A program made the position numbers and the translations under genes. The notes below the pieces were generated by a model. The model had not been told where the DNA came from and searched no databases. It worked only from the letters and a program-made list of their open reading frames with translations. Below, piece by piece: positions 1 through 7,463 of a stretch of 53,618 nt of DNA; within the stretch, counting starts at the first letter, position 1, and each line of letters starts with the position of its first letter. This DNA is from Nostoc sp. CCCryo 231-06. GTDB lineage: Bacteria > Cyanobacteriota > Cyanobacteriia > Cyanobacteriales > Nostocaceae. Where the stretch lies: NCBI GenBank assembly GCA_023522315.1, contig JAHCSU010000455.1, forward strand, positions 1 through 53,618, given 5' to 3'.

Positions 1-1029
1 AAAATTACGATTACTGGACGTTCTGCGGAGTTTGGGAAAGCTGTTAGCTTGTCTTCGGGAGGACAAGTGCAGTTTTTGGTATTGGACTTGGCAGAAGTTG
101 ACAAATTGCGAGATGCGATCGCAAACTCTAACTTAGTCATTCACTGTGCTGGCCCATTTCACTATCGAGATACTAATGTTCTCGAAACCTGTATTGCTCA
201 AGGCGTTAATTATGTAGATGTCAGTGACCATCGTTCTTATACCAGCAAAGCTCTCAATTTTAGTGAACAAGCTGCTGCTGCTGGTGTGACAGCAATTATT
301 AATACTGGCATTTTTCCTGGTATTTCTAATAGCATGGTGCGTCAAGGTGTTGAACAATTTGATAAACCAGAAAAGATCCATTTAAGTTATTTAGTTTCGG
401 GTTCTGGCGGTGCTGGCATTACAGTGATGCGGACAACTTTTCTTGGGTTGCAGTATCCTTTTGAGACTTGGATAGATGGAAAATGGAAGATAATCAAGCC
501 TTATAGTGAAAGAGAATTAGTTGATTTTCCACCTCCTTATGGACGCACTGGAGTTTACTGGTTTGATATGCCAGAAACTTTTACACTGCCCAAAGCTTTC
601 CCATCAGTAAAAACTGTAATTACTAAGTTTGGCTCTGTTCCCGATTTTTACAATCACCTAACTTGGATTGCGGCACACGTTTTTCCCAAGTGGTTAATGC
701 AGCGTCGTTACATGATTGAATTTCTGTCTCATGTCAGCCATTCTATGACAGATGTCACTAATAATTTTAGTGGTATTGGTGTAGCAGTTCGTTCAGAAGT
801 TACAGGACAAAAAAATGGTGAAACCGCCGTTTATTGTTCAACTGTAGTGCATGAAAATACAGCGATGGCTTCTGGTTCTGGCACAGGTAGTATTGCCCAA
901 TTATTGCTAGAAGGTAAACTCAAGAAACCAGGTGTTTTTGCTGTAGAAGAAGCCCTACCAACAGATTTATTTGAAGAAGCAATGCAAAGCCGAGGAATTA
1001 AAATTAATCACAGTTGGTTAATAGCTTGA
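1..1029 (+). CDS. Saccharopine dehydrogenase-like NAD(P)-binding oxidoreductase, 5'-truncated by the window edge
   Basis: The reading frame is open from base 1, so the gene starts outside the window. A TTG at 49 is in frame but lies inside the fold. The visible protein starts within a Rossmann domain: a GRS segment, then the acidic strand LDLAEVDKL, then LVIHCAGPFHYRDTNVLETC, where the CAGPF pattern is typical of saccharopine dehydrogenase-family NAD(P)-binding proteins. The C-terminal two thirds look like the catalytic/dimerisation half (GIFPGISNSMVRQG, then SGSGGAGITVMRTTF). Members of this family include lysine-pathway enzymes but also many oxidoreductases of unknown substrate, so only the family is named. 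The protein ends at LIA before a TGA stop. The next gene is 228 bp away and the start of this one cannot be judged. Confidence 0.8.
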   Translation, partial: KITITGRSAEFGKAVSLSSGGQVQFLVLDLAEVDKLRDAIANSNLVIHCAGPFHYRDTNVLETCIAQGVNYVDVSDHRSYTSKALNFSEQAAAAGVTAIINTGIFPGISNSMVRQGVEQFDKPEKIHLSYLVSGSGGAGITVMRTTFLGLQYPFETWIDGKWKIIKPYSERELVDFPPPYGRTGVYWFDMPETFTLPKAFPSVKTVITKFGSVPDFYNHLTWIAAHVFPKWLMQRRYMIEFLSHVSHSMTDVTNNFSGIGVAVRSEVTGQKNGETAVYCSTVVHENTAMASGSGTGSIAQLLLEGKLKKPGVFAVEEALPTDLFEEAMQSRGIKINHSWLIA

Positions 1030-1094
1030 TACGCTTGAGTTAAGCAGACTAGATGAAAATTTCATCCGATTTCACGAAATATTCAGATATGGAG

Positions 1095-1122
1095 GTAGGG
1101 GCGTACATTTGTACGCCCTTAC
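1095..1122. repeat. Short inverted repeat (GTAGGGGCGTAC/GTACGCCCTTAC)
   Basis: This is a near-perfect palindrome in the 228-bp gap between the first two genes. Related 'gtaggggcgcac...' text occurs at about 6931, which points to a dispersed family of cyanobacterial hairpin repeats. It lies 66 bp past a stop codon and has no T-tract, so it is not called a terminator. Confidence 0.5.
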
Positions 1123-1257
1123 TATTGGTAAAAATTAATATACCTTGCGATAGAAGGAAAAACTGTACGTAAACAACTAGGATGCCTGTGAGCCTGAAAT
1201 ATTGAATATATTTATACATCACCACGGCTCATAAAATAAAAACAGGAGCGTTTTTTT

Positions 1258-1647
1258 GTGCAAAAAATCTTATTAACTTTAAAGCAAGCGTTACGTTCAA
1301 GCTTTTTGGTCGTTGGTTTAATTATTTTCATTAGCTTGTCAGGTTCTTTCATTTTCGTTCAGCAAGCCACTTATGCAACTACTCTTGAAGAATTAAAGCT
1401 AATACCACCAGAGTACAAACCAAATTCTGAAGAAAGAATTAATCGTGCTAACGAATTTGATCCAGGTGTTGGCGTTCAAGAAGAAGAGCGACAAGAAGCT
1501 TATGAGCAAGCAATAAAAGATTCAAAAAACCTTACTACTATAGAGAAGACTTACGAAAGAAATTTGAAGGCTGAACAAGAACAAAATCCCCCAGAAAGTT
1601 TTGGTGAAAAAGCGAAAGAAGTTATTGAAAAGGTGACGGGTAAATAG
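1258..1647 (+). CDS. Small exported protein of unknown function
   Basis: A 129-residue protein starting at GTG, with a GGAG (caggagcg) Shine-Dalgarno-like stretch about 10 bases upstream. Residues 1-40 form an export signal: a basic start (QKILLTLKQALRSS), a hydrophobic core (FLVVGLIIFISLSGSFIFV), and a plausible cleavage region near QQATYATT. The mature part is short, very rich in Glu, Lys, Asn and Gln, and probably helical and charged (EEERQEAYEQAIKDSKN). It ends in a lysine-rich amphipathic segment (EKAKEVIEKVTGK). This layout recalls the small low-temperature-induced/DUF6658-type exported proteins of cyanobacteria, but no diagnostic motif was seen and function is unknown. It stands alone, with a hairpin after the stop. 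Confidence 0.6.
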   Translation: MQKILLTLKQALRSSFLVVGLIIFISLSGSFIFVQQATYATTLEELKLIPPEYKPNSEERINRANEFDPGVGVQEEERQEAYEQAIKDSKNLTTIEKTYERNLKAEQEQNPPESFGEKAKEVIEKVTGK

Positions 1648-1663
1648 GGAATATATATCTAAT

Positions 1664-1692
1664 CCCCAACGCTACTAAAGAAGCTGTTGGGG
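1664..1692 (+). terminator. Probable hairpin terminator after the small exported protein gene
   Basis: CCCCAAC and GTTGGGG form a 7-bp GC-rich stem 17 bases after the stop codon. The T-tract is weak (agtaatattc), so intrinsic termination is likely but not certain. Confidence 0.45.
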
Positions 1693-1832
1693 AGTAATAT
1701 TCAAAGCCTCTTTCCTGCTTGGAGTCACAGGTTTAGAAATTTAAATTGTAGGGTGTGTTATCGCTGAGAGTACAGCACCATCAGCAATTTAAGGTGCGTT
1801 AGCCTTGGGCATAACATACTCTATATTTGTTT

Positions 1833-3131
1833 TTACTCAAATTCATCTATTGTGGTGGGAGTATTAGACTTTATCTTATTAGCAATATTGCGCTCATACC
1901 ACTTCATTAATGGAGTTGCACTAATGCCATGTATAATCACAGAAGCTACAATAGTAGTGTAAGTTATCCAAGCAATTTGTTCAGCCGGTTCACCTTTTAA
2001 GCCATGACCGAAGGCATAGGCGAGATAATATAAAGAGCCGACACCGCGAATACCAAACCATCCAATCAACCACCTAGTTCCTGGATGAAAGGTTCGGCGG
2101 TGTGATTCTACAGGACGTTTGCCTATTGTGCTAATCCAAACTCCTACAGGTCGGATTATGAATAATAATAAAATTATCACTAATAAAGATTGCATAGCGT
2201 ACTTAAGCATTGGCTGCAATAATAAGATTGATCCCAATAGTAAAATTGTCCCAACTTCCAGCAGTTTTTCAACTTGCTCAACAAATTCCAATTGTGCTAG
2301 CGGTTTTTCAGGATTTTTGTAACTGCGTTGGACAACTAAGCCAGCAACAAAGACTGCCAAAAATCCATAGCCATTCACCATTTCTGTTAAAGAATAAGTT
2401 ATTAAAATTGTGCTGATAGCAATAAAATCTTCCATTAACTCATCGGCAGGACGGCGTTTTTGAATTCTTTTTTCAATCCAAACTATAGATTTTGCAACAA
2501 CAATCCCCATAACAATGCCAGCTGCGATCGCCCAAATTAAATCAACCGCGATCCACTGTTTAAACCAGTTCTCCCAGTTATCATCTTTTAATGCATGAAG
2601 GCCAAAATAAACGAAGGGAAAAGCTAAAGCATCATTTAAGCCACCTTCAGAAGTTAAACCAAATCTCAACTCATCTTGGTCATTTATATCGGTCAGTTGT
2701 ACTTCTGATGCTAATACTGGATCGGTAGGTGCAAGAATTGCTCCTAATAAAATCGCTTCTCCCCAATTCATCCCTAAAAACAATTTACCCACAACAGCCA
2801 GAGCAAGAATTGAAATTGGCATCAGAAATACAATCAATCGCGTCGTAATACCCCAACCCCCCAACCTTAGAGGACGAACAATTTTTAAGCCGCAGCTAAA
2901 CACAGAAATAATTACTACAAGTTCTGTTATTCTTTCCAGCACTTCGGCATTAAAAACTTCATCTCGACGTAATTGAATCAGCCCAAAGGCGTAAGGGCCT
3001 AGCAAAATACCAACTACTAGATAGATAAGGGCAAAAGAAAGAGGTAAACGAGCAATCCAACCTGACCCTAATGTGACCATCAGTAGAAGTAGACCAATCA
3101 CAAATAGGTCAATAATATAGATATCTACCAT
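1833..3131 (-). CDS. CPA1-type cation:proton antiporter (Na+/H+ exchanger family)
   Basis: A 432-residue polytopic membrane protein with about 12 hydrophobic segments. It would exchange Na+ or K+ for H+ across the plasma membrane in pH and salt homeostasis. Family marks: APTDPVLASEVQ at residues 134-145 (the TDP motif of the Na_H_Exchanger fold) and the Asn-Asp pair at 166-167 in EGGLNDALAFPF, the ND motif usual for electroneutral CPA1 exchangers rather than the DD of electrogenic NhaA types. The soluble tail after the last membrane segment is short (YERNIANKIKSNTPTTIDEFE), with no RCK or CBS regulatory domain. The gene stands alone, with repeat-rich DNA upstream. The transported ion cannot be told from sequence. 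Confidence 0.85.
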   Translation of the reverse strand: MVDIYIIDLFVIGLLLLMVTLGSGWIARLPLSFALIYLVVGILLGPYAFGLIQLRRDEVFNAEVLERITELVVIISVFSCGLKIVRPLRLGGWGITTRLIVFLMPISILALAVVGKLFLGMNWGEAILLGAILAPTDPVLASEVQLTDINDQDELRFGLTSEGGLNDALAFPFVYFGLHALKDDNWENWFKQWIAVDLIWAIAAGIVMGIVVAKSIVWIEKRIQKRRPADELMEDFIAISTILITYSLTEMVNGYGFLAVFVAGLVVQRSYKNPEKPLAQLEFVEQVEKLLEVGTILLLGSILLLQPMLKYAMQSLLVIILLLFIIRPVGVWISTIGKRPVESHRRTFHPGTRWLIGWFGIRGVGSLYYLAYAFGHGLKGEPAEQIAWITYTTIVASVIIHGISATPLMKWYERNIANKIKSNTPTTIDEFE

Positions 3132-3242
3132 ATAGCGATTTATACAAAAATTAGGAGTTACTTTGTAAGGATAGTTGTAATAGCTTGATATTATAAATTA
3201 CCTATGGGTATATTTTCTGGAATTGGAGATTGGGAATTCACA

Positions 3243-3624
3243 CTCCTTTTAGGCTACGGTGTACGCACAAGTCGAAAAATCCTCTACCCACATTTTTCTC
3301 AGAGTGAAACTGTCACATTCACCCACATCCCGCCCAGAACTAAAGTTCAGGGCTGATAGCTGAAGTCCACTCAAGTGGACTGAATTGATTACAGGACTTA
3401 CGCAAATAATAGCCGAAACCCTTATTCTCAGCTACGGGCAATTCATGAATTGCCCCTACAGCGTGTACTTTTGCGTAAGTACTAGATTATTTAGTCCACG
3501 CTTAGTGGAGTTGGGCCATGAGACTCGGAATGAATTCCGAGGCGGGATAGAAACGCAGTGCGAGATTTATTAATAAAGATATGTCCGGAGCAAGGCTTGT
3601 GTGTACACCGTAGCCTAAAAGGAG
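3243..3624. repeat. 382-bp interval bounded by 29-bp inverted repeats
   Basis: Left end 3243-3271 reads CTCCTTTTAGGCTACGGTGT followed by ACGCACAAG. The reverse complement of 3596-3624 is the same except for one base. The ends enclose a MITE-like element and several short palindromes and have no protein-coding capacity. This may be a non-autonomous element, or two inverted copies of a dispersed repeat flanking other insertions. Confidence 0.55.
3393..3483. mobile_element. MITE-like element with AGGACTTACGCAAA-type terminal inverted repeats
   Basis: The left end AGGACTTACGCAAA and the reverse complement of the right end (AGTACTTACGCAAAA) match over about 13 positions. The 91-bp interior contains a perfect 20-bp palindrome at 3436-3455 (GGGCAATTCATGAATTGCCC). 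The same termini bound the element at 15953-16133. No transposase is encoded. Confidence 0.55.
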
Positions 3625-3690
3625 AGAGACTTTGAATTTCCCCCTTAGAGCGTCGGGAAGGGGGTTAGGTTTTTCGTGGGCTTCTCCACA
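3600..3690. repeat. Dispersed repeat, copy A
   Basis: The text 'aggagagagactttgaattt' followed by 'ccccctt...gtcgggaagg' and 'ggttaggt...' recurs at 5598-5705 with point differences and a small length change. It includes a GTCGGGAAGG-type hairpin half. It is non-coding in both places. Confidence 0.6.
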
Positions 3691-3821
3691 GACCTGAATT
3701 TTCAGAATATACACCTGTGCGCTCCTACCAATGGTCTATATTCCCTACTTTCTCACTCAGATATCGCCCATTTTAGTACAAATATACTATAATAGATATA
3801 GCGTCCACAAAGCCTAGTGAA

Positions 3822-4145
3822 ATGTATAACGGCTCTGTGAAAACCTTCTGGAAGATGGATTCAAGGGTTAGTTCAATGATGAAGCATTACATTCTCAACC
3901 TCAATCCGACTGCCAAGCATGAATGGGATCGGTGTATTTTACGTGACCCGTTGACTGCCAAACGCCCAGACATTGCCAAATTAATTGCTGAAGCGGTTGG
4001 TGCTGATACAGGCAGTTATTTGGTGAGCGTGAATATCGAAGTTCAAGTTTTGGAGCAAGCCGCAGTCCCTCAAGCTGAACAACTCTCGCTTTCATTTCCA
4101 GAAGTGAGTGTGCCGTTACAACCACAACTGCGGGAAGCGGCTTGA
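3822..4145 (+). CDS. Small protein of unknown function
   Basis: A 107-residue open frame. In-frame ATGs occur at 3822, 3876 and 3879. The core that looks protein-like begins at MKHYILNLNPTAKHEWDRC, so the true start may be 3876 or 3879 (89-90 residues). It has a mixed alpha/beta look with charged and hydrophobic residues alternating (SYLVSVNIEVQVLEQAA) and a proline/glutamine-rich tail. No known domain was recognised and there is no signal peptide or membrane segment. A TATAAT hexamer at 3788-3793 lies upstream. Reasons to think it real are its normal amino-acid composition in an otherwise repeat-rich spacer and the lack of a better frame on either strand. Confidence 0.5.
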   Translation: MYNGSVKTFWKMDSRVSSMMKHYILNLNPTAKHEWDRCILRDPLTAKRPDIAKLIAEAVGADTGSYLVSVNIEVQVLEQAAVPQAEQLSLSFPEVSVPLQPQLREAA

Positions 4146-4191
4146 TGCCGCCTAGAATATCTGTGTAACCAGTTTAGTGTAGCTAAGGAAG

Positions 4192-4248
4192 GTTCGTAGT
4201 AAGGACTTTAGTCCTTATTTTCTAAACACTAAAGTCCTTACTACAAAC
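4192..4248. repeat. Imperfect hairpin repeat
   Basis: GTTCGTAGTAAGGACTTTAG pairs with a reverse copy (CTAAAGTCCTTACTACAAAC). A diverged relative lies at 48768-48820. This is a typical cyanobacterial dispersed hairpin and sits downstream of the small unknown gene. Confidence 0.5.
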
Positions 4249-4292
4249 TTTTCATTACTAGTAGTCTATGTCATTAGTTTTGCGGGGCTGCT

Positions 4293-4325
4293 AGATCCCC
4301 GACTTCTTCAAGAAGTCGGGGATCT
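4293..4325. repeat. Perfect 16-bp-stem hairpin, possible bidirectional terminator
   Basis: AGATCCCCGACTTCTT and AAGAAGTCGGGGATCT pair perfectly around a single C. It lies 39 bases past the stop of the minus-strand glycosyltransferase and about 150 bases past the plus-strand small gene, so it could stop transcription from both sides. It has no T-tract and may simply be a dispersed repeat. Confidence 0.5.
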
Positions 4326-4363
4326 GAACACCACTAACCTCTCAAAACTTTTGGGACAGACTA

Positions 4364-5503
4364 CTAGAATCTTTGGGACAGCAGTTGGGCAATTTGCTGA
4401 TTAATAATTGCAACATCAAAACGCCGACTAGCAGTAGTCCGGGCATTATTGGCTATAGTTGCAGTTATTTCCGTCTCCTGAAGACAGGTGATAATTACTT
4501 GTGCAAGTTCCTGGGGTTCTGCTGGTGTCACTAGAAAACCATTAAGTCCATGTTCTACTAATTCCATTACACCCCCAGCTTTTGCTGCAACTACAGGTTT
4601 TCCACATAGCATCGCCTCAACAATCACTCTACCAAAGGGTTCTGGGGAAGTAGAGGTATGTGCTACCAAGTCACAAGCTGCCATTAACTGAGGAATATCA
4701 GAACGAAATCCTAAAAATTTGACGCGGTTTTCTAATCCCAGTTCAGCAACTTGTTGGTGTAACTGTTGGACGTAATCTTGTTCGCCAAACAGTGCATCAC
4801 CCACAAAAATTGCTGTCACCTCTGGCGGACATTTGGCAAGAGCATCAATTAAAATATGCTGCCCCTTCCAAGGTGCAAGACGGCTAAAGTGCCCGACTAC
4901 AAATTTCCCTTGCAATCCTAACTGTTGCTGTAATTTATTAATTTTAAACTCATCAGTTTGATAATTTTTTGGATCAAAGCCATTATAGACAACTTCGATG
5001 ATGTTTTGGCGTCCTCCCGCTTGCACAAAGGCTGTTTTACTAGCTTGGGAATTAGCAATTACTAATGATGCAAAACGATTAGCTAAGTTAATAGCAATAC
5101 GAAGATTAGTTTGACTAAAATGTTCTGTGGAAAGAATATCATGTAAATGATAAACCAGAGGGCGACGACTGAAGAAGCTTGCTAATGCTCCTACAACTAA
5201 TGCTTTTTGGGTGTTGGCATAGATTAAATCGTATTCACGTGCTTTTTTAACTACCTTAGTAATCAAAGGTACAAGTTGTCCCAGACTCTTTAATCCTTCT
5301 AGCAAACTGCTTTCTTTACGAACTTGGATTGCTTGAGTTACGAAAACTTCTACTGGAATATTATTTTGCTGTAGTAAATCTTTAAATGGCCCATCTGCAA
5401 ATAAACCTACCAAAACGCTATCGCAGTATGGTTTAGCAATATCTATTAAACACAATTCTGCGCCGCCTGGTTTACCACTTTGGTCTAGAAAAAGAATTCT
5501 CAT
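4364..5503 (-). CDS. GT4-family glycosyltransferase (GT-B fold)
   Basis: A 379-residue cytosolic or membrane-associated retaining glycosyltransferase. Residues 1-180 are the acceptor half, opening with RILFLDQSGKPGGAELCLID, where the GGAE glycine loop is typical of GT4 enzymes. Residues 195-360 are the nucleotide-sugar half: FSRLAPWKGQHILIDAL, then the EX7E motif E288-PFGRVIV-E296, then GKPVVAAKAGGVMELV. It lies just downstream of a second GT4 gene on the same strand, with a 223-bp repeat-containing gap, so the two may act in one polysaccharide or glycolipid pathway. Sugar donor and acceptor cannot be read from sequence. The stop codon overlaps the edge of a short repeat ('tttgggacag' occurs twice around it), so the last few residues may have been altered by repeat insertion. 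Confidence 0.85.
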   Translation of the reverse strand: MRILFLDQSGKPGGAELCLIDIAKPYCDSVLVGLFADGPFKDLLQQNNIPVEVFVTQAIQVRKESSLLEGLKSLGQLVPLITKVVKKAREYDLIYANTQKALVVGALASFFSRRPLVYHLHDILSTEHFSQTNLRIAINLANRFASLVIANSQASKTAFVQAGGRQNIIEVVYNGFDPKNYQTDEFKINKLQQQLGLQGKFVVGHFSRLAPWKGQHILIDALAKCPPEVTAIFVGDALFGEQDYVQQLHQQVAELGLENRVKFLGFRSDIPQLMAACDLVAHTSTSPEPFGRVIVEAMLCGKPVVAAKAGGVMELVEHGLNGFLVTPAEPQELAQVIITCLQETEITATIANNARTTASRRFDVAIINQQIAQLLSQRF

Positions 5504-5597
5504 TAAACCTCTATTTTATCTAATTTGACCCACATAGTGCCCCTAATATCTATTAAAATCACTTGTTTCTGACTTTTCTTTTCACGGTATCTGGAAA

Positions 5598-5705
5598 ACC
5601 TCTCTCTAAATCTCTCTCCTAAGAGGAGAGAGACTTTGAATTTTCCCCCTTCCCACGTCGGGAAGGAGGTTAGGGGGTTAGGTGTTTTGTGGCTTTTCCA
5701 CATAA
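5598..5705. repeat. Dispersed repeat, copy B
   Basis: This is related to 3600-3690: shared 'gagagagactttgaattt', 'cgtcgggaag' and 'gttaggt' blocks, and a shared 'cttttccac/cttctccac' end. It fills most of the gap between the two glycosyltransferase genes. A 71-codon minus-strand frame here is repeat sequence, not a gene. Confidence 0.6.
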
Positions 5706-5726
5706 CGTGAAAAGTCAATCACTTGT

Positions 5727-6896
5727 TTAAGCTAATAAAATCTTCCGTACTTGTTGGGCGATTTGATTCCAGTCGTAATGTGTGGTGGCATACTGGCGAC
5801 AGACTTCTCGTGAAGGTATGGGGATATTTCCCAAAAGCACTTGCTCTAATTTTTCAGCAATGGCTGAGGCTTCTGTTGAAGTAGTAATTAAATCGGGTGA
5901 AAATCCTGATAAAATTTCTGGCATTCCTCCCACTGGGGTACATAAAACAGGAGTACCACAGGCTAGAGATTCGATTATTACTAATCCAAATCCTTCAAAA
6001 GATTGGCTAGGCATGACAGTTAATTCAGCAGCTTGATAAGCTATAGGCAATTGCTCATCAGGTAGAAAACCTAAAAATTTAACGTTGTCGGCTAGTCCTA
6101 ATTCTGAAGCCTGTTGTTGTAGTGCAGCTTGGATGTGACCACGACCTGCGATCGCTAGCCAAACATCTGGTATTCTGGGCTTAATTATAGCCAGTGCCTG
6201 CAATAATTTGTCAACTCCGGTTCGATGTACTAAGCGGCGTGATGTAAATATTATCCGGCGATTAGTGGGCCAGCCTAGCTTTGCACAAGCCTCCTGGGGT
6301 GATAAATTTGGCTGAAACCAGTTGATATCAACTCCACCAGGAATAATATTAATTTTGCTCCACGGTACTTGATATTTATCATGTAAAATTTTACCAAATG
6401 CTTTGCTCAAAACAATGAAGCGATCGCAGCGATTATAAGTGTTTTGTTCTATTAGCCAGTGCTTGATTAAAAGACTAAGGTTTTTATTAACCACTTCCTG
6501 CTGACTCTCAGAAGCCCAAGGGCCATGAAAGTTAAAAGTAACTGGTACACCCTTTGGTAAAATATCTAAAATAGGAAAGCTATATAATGCAAAGTGTAGA
6601 TTAATAGCATCTAGTTTGCTTGTTTGTATTTTCCGAAAATTAGTGCGAATTGACCATAATCTTTGCCAAATAGCACTATCAACAGAAGCCAAATTAGTTA
6701 GCTTGATCGGCGAATTTATTTTAGCCTCTGGTAAACCGACTCCACATAACTCAACTTGGTCTTTATTTGCCGCTAATTTATGAGTTAGTTCATAAATATA
6801 CCTTTCTAGTCCTCCGGGACTTTTGGGAAACCAGCCTAATCCAAGGGTAAGAATAGATGCAGGTGTTGAAGTGAAACTTTCTTGTTTATTTTCCAC
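5727..6896 (-). CDS. GT4-family glycosyltransferase (GT-B fold)
   Basis: A 389-residue enzyme with the same two-domain plan as its downstream neighbour but clearly diverged from it. The N-terminal half opens with ILTLGLGWFPKSPGGLERYI, carrying the GG-E acceptor-side loop. Further on come FNFHGPWASES near 121-131 and the linker NIIPGGVDINWFQP at 183-196. The C-terminal half has FTSRRLVHRTGVDKLLQAL and the EX7E motif E301-GFGLVII-E309 followed by ACGTPVLCTPVGGMPEIL. This suggests a hexosyltransferase of extracellular polysaccharide or glycolipid synthesis. ATG 6896 is preceded by AGGAGA (tataggagatacat), a good Shine-Dalgarno. Confidence 0.85.
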   Translation of the reverse strand: MENKQESFTSTPASILTLGLGWFPKSPGGLERYIYELTHKLAANKDQVELCGVGLPEAKINSPIKLTNLASVDSAIWQRLWSIRTNFRKIQTSKLDAINLHFALYSFPILDILPKGVPVTFNFHGPWASESQQEVVNKNLSLLIKHWLIEQNTYNRCDRFIVLSKAFGKILHDKYQVPWSKINIIPGGVDINWFQPNLSPQEACAKLGWPTNRRIIFTSRRLVHRTGVDKLLQALAIIKPRIPDVWLAIAGRGHIQAALQQQASELGLADNVKFLGFLPDEQLPIAYQAAELTVMPSQSFEGFGLVIIESLACGTPVLCTPVGGMPEILSGFSPDLITTSTEASAIAEKLEQVLLGNIPIPSREVCRQYATTHYDWNQIAQQVRKILLA

Positions 6897-7463
6897 CTAT
6901 GTATCTCCTATAAATATATTGAAGCGGTTAGTAGGGGCGCACAAAATTGCGCTCTTACCGCGTGTTGTATCCAAACCTGAATCATTATAATTTCGGAATA
7001 AACTTTATTAATAAGAGTTTTTTTTATAGAACACCAATTTATAAACTATTTATATGTAAACGTCAATAATGAATGTGAGTTTGTGTTTTTACTAACTAAA
7101 CAATACTGACTATGATATCTGTGATACCTACTAATCAATAAGCTGAGTAGTATACAGGGAAAGGAAAAAACTACTATTCATCAATAAATAGTAAGTAATT
7201 TTGTATTAAAACTTACAACTTATTTATTAAAGCTAGTAAAGATTAATACATTAAAAAATATTGACTAAGATTTAAAACAAAAGTATGGTTTTTATGAAGT
7301 TTATGTAAATAGTATTTTTTTAATCTAAATTGTTTGTTATTGATATGGCATTAGATGTCGTATCCCGAAGTAACTGGTATCTTATCAACTTGAGAATAAT
7401 TAGATTTTGTGCGGATTTTATAAATAATGATTGTATATAAATAATTAAAAGCTTAAAAATTAT
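6897..7463. other. 567-bp AT-rich intergenic region between divergent genes
   Basis: The region is strongly AT-rich with no gene-like frame. A 'gtaggggcgcacaaaattgc' repeat fragment lies near 6931. The rest probably holds the promoters of the leftward glycosyltransferase gene and the rightward propeller gene. No single -10/-35 pair could be chosen with confidence among the many TA-rich hexamers. Confidence 0.4.

Larger units (their letters stand above)
3132..3821. other. 690-bp repeat-rich intergenic region
   Basis: No convincing gene is present. The region holds a pair of 29-bp inverted repeats 382 bp apart end to end, a 91-bp MITE-like element between them, hairpins such as GTCCACTCAAGTGGAC, and a block (about 3600-3690) whose relative lies at about 5598-5705. 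A TATAAT hexamer at 3788-3793 could be the -10 box of the following small gene, but no good -35 box was found. Confidence 0.6.

Noticed and set aside
3385-3573. 62-codon plus-strand frame
   Set aside because: It covers a MITE-like element and palindromes; composition is not protein-like.
5503-5718. 71-codon minus-strand frame between the two glycosyltransferase genes
   Set aside because: It is made mostly of a dispersed repeat also seen at 3600-3690, which is non-coding there.
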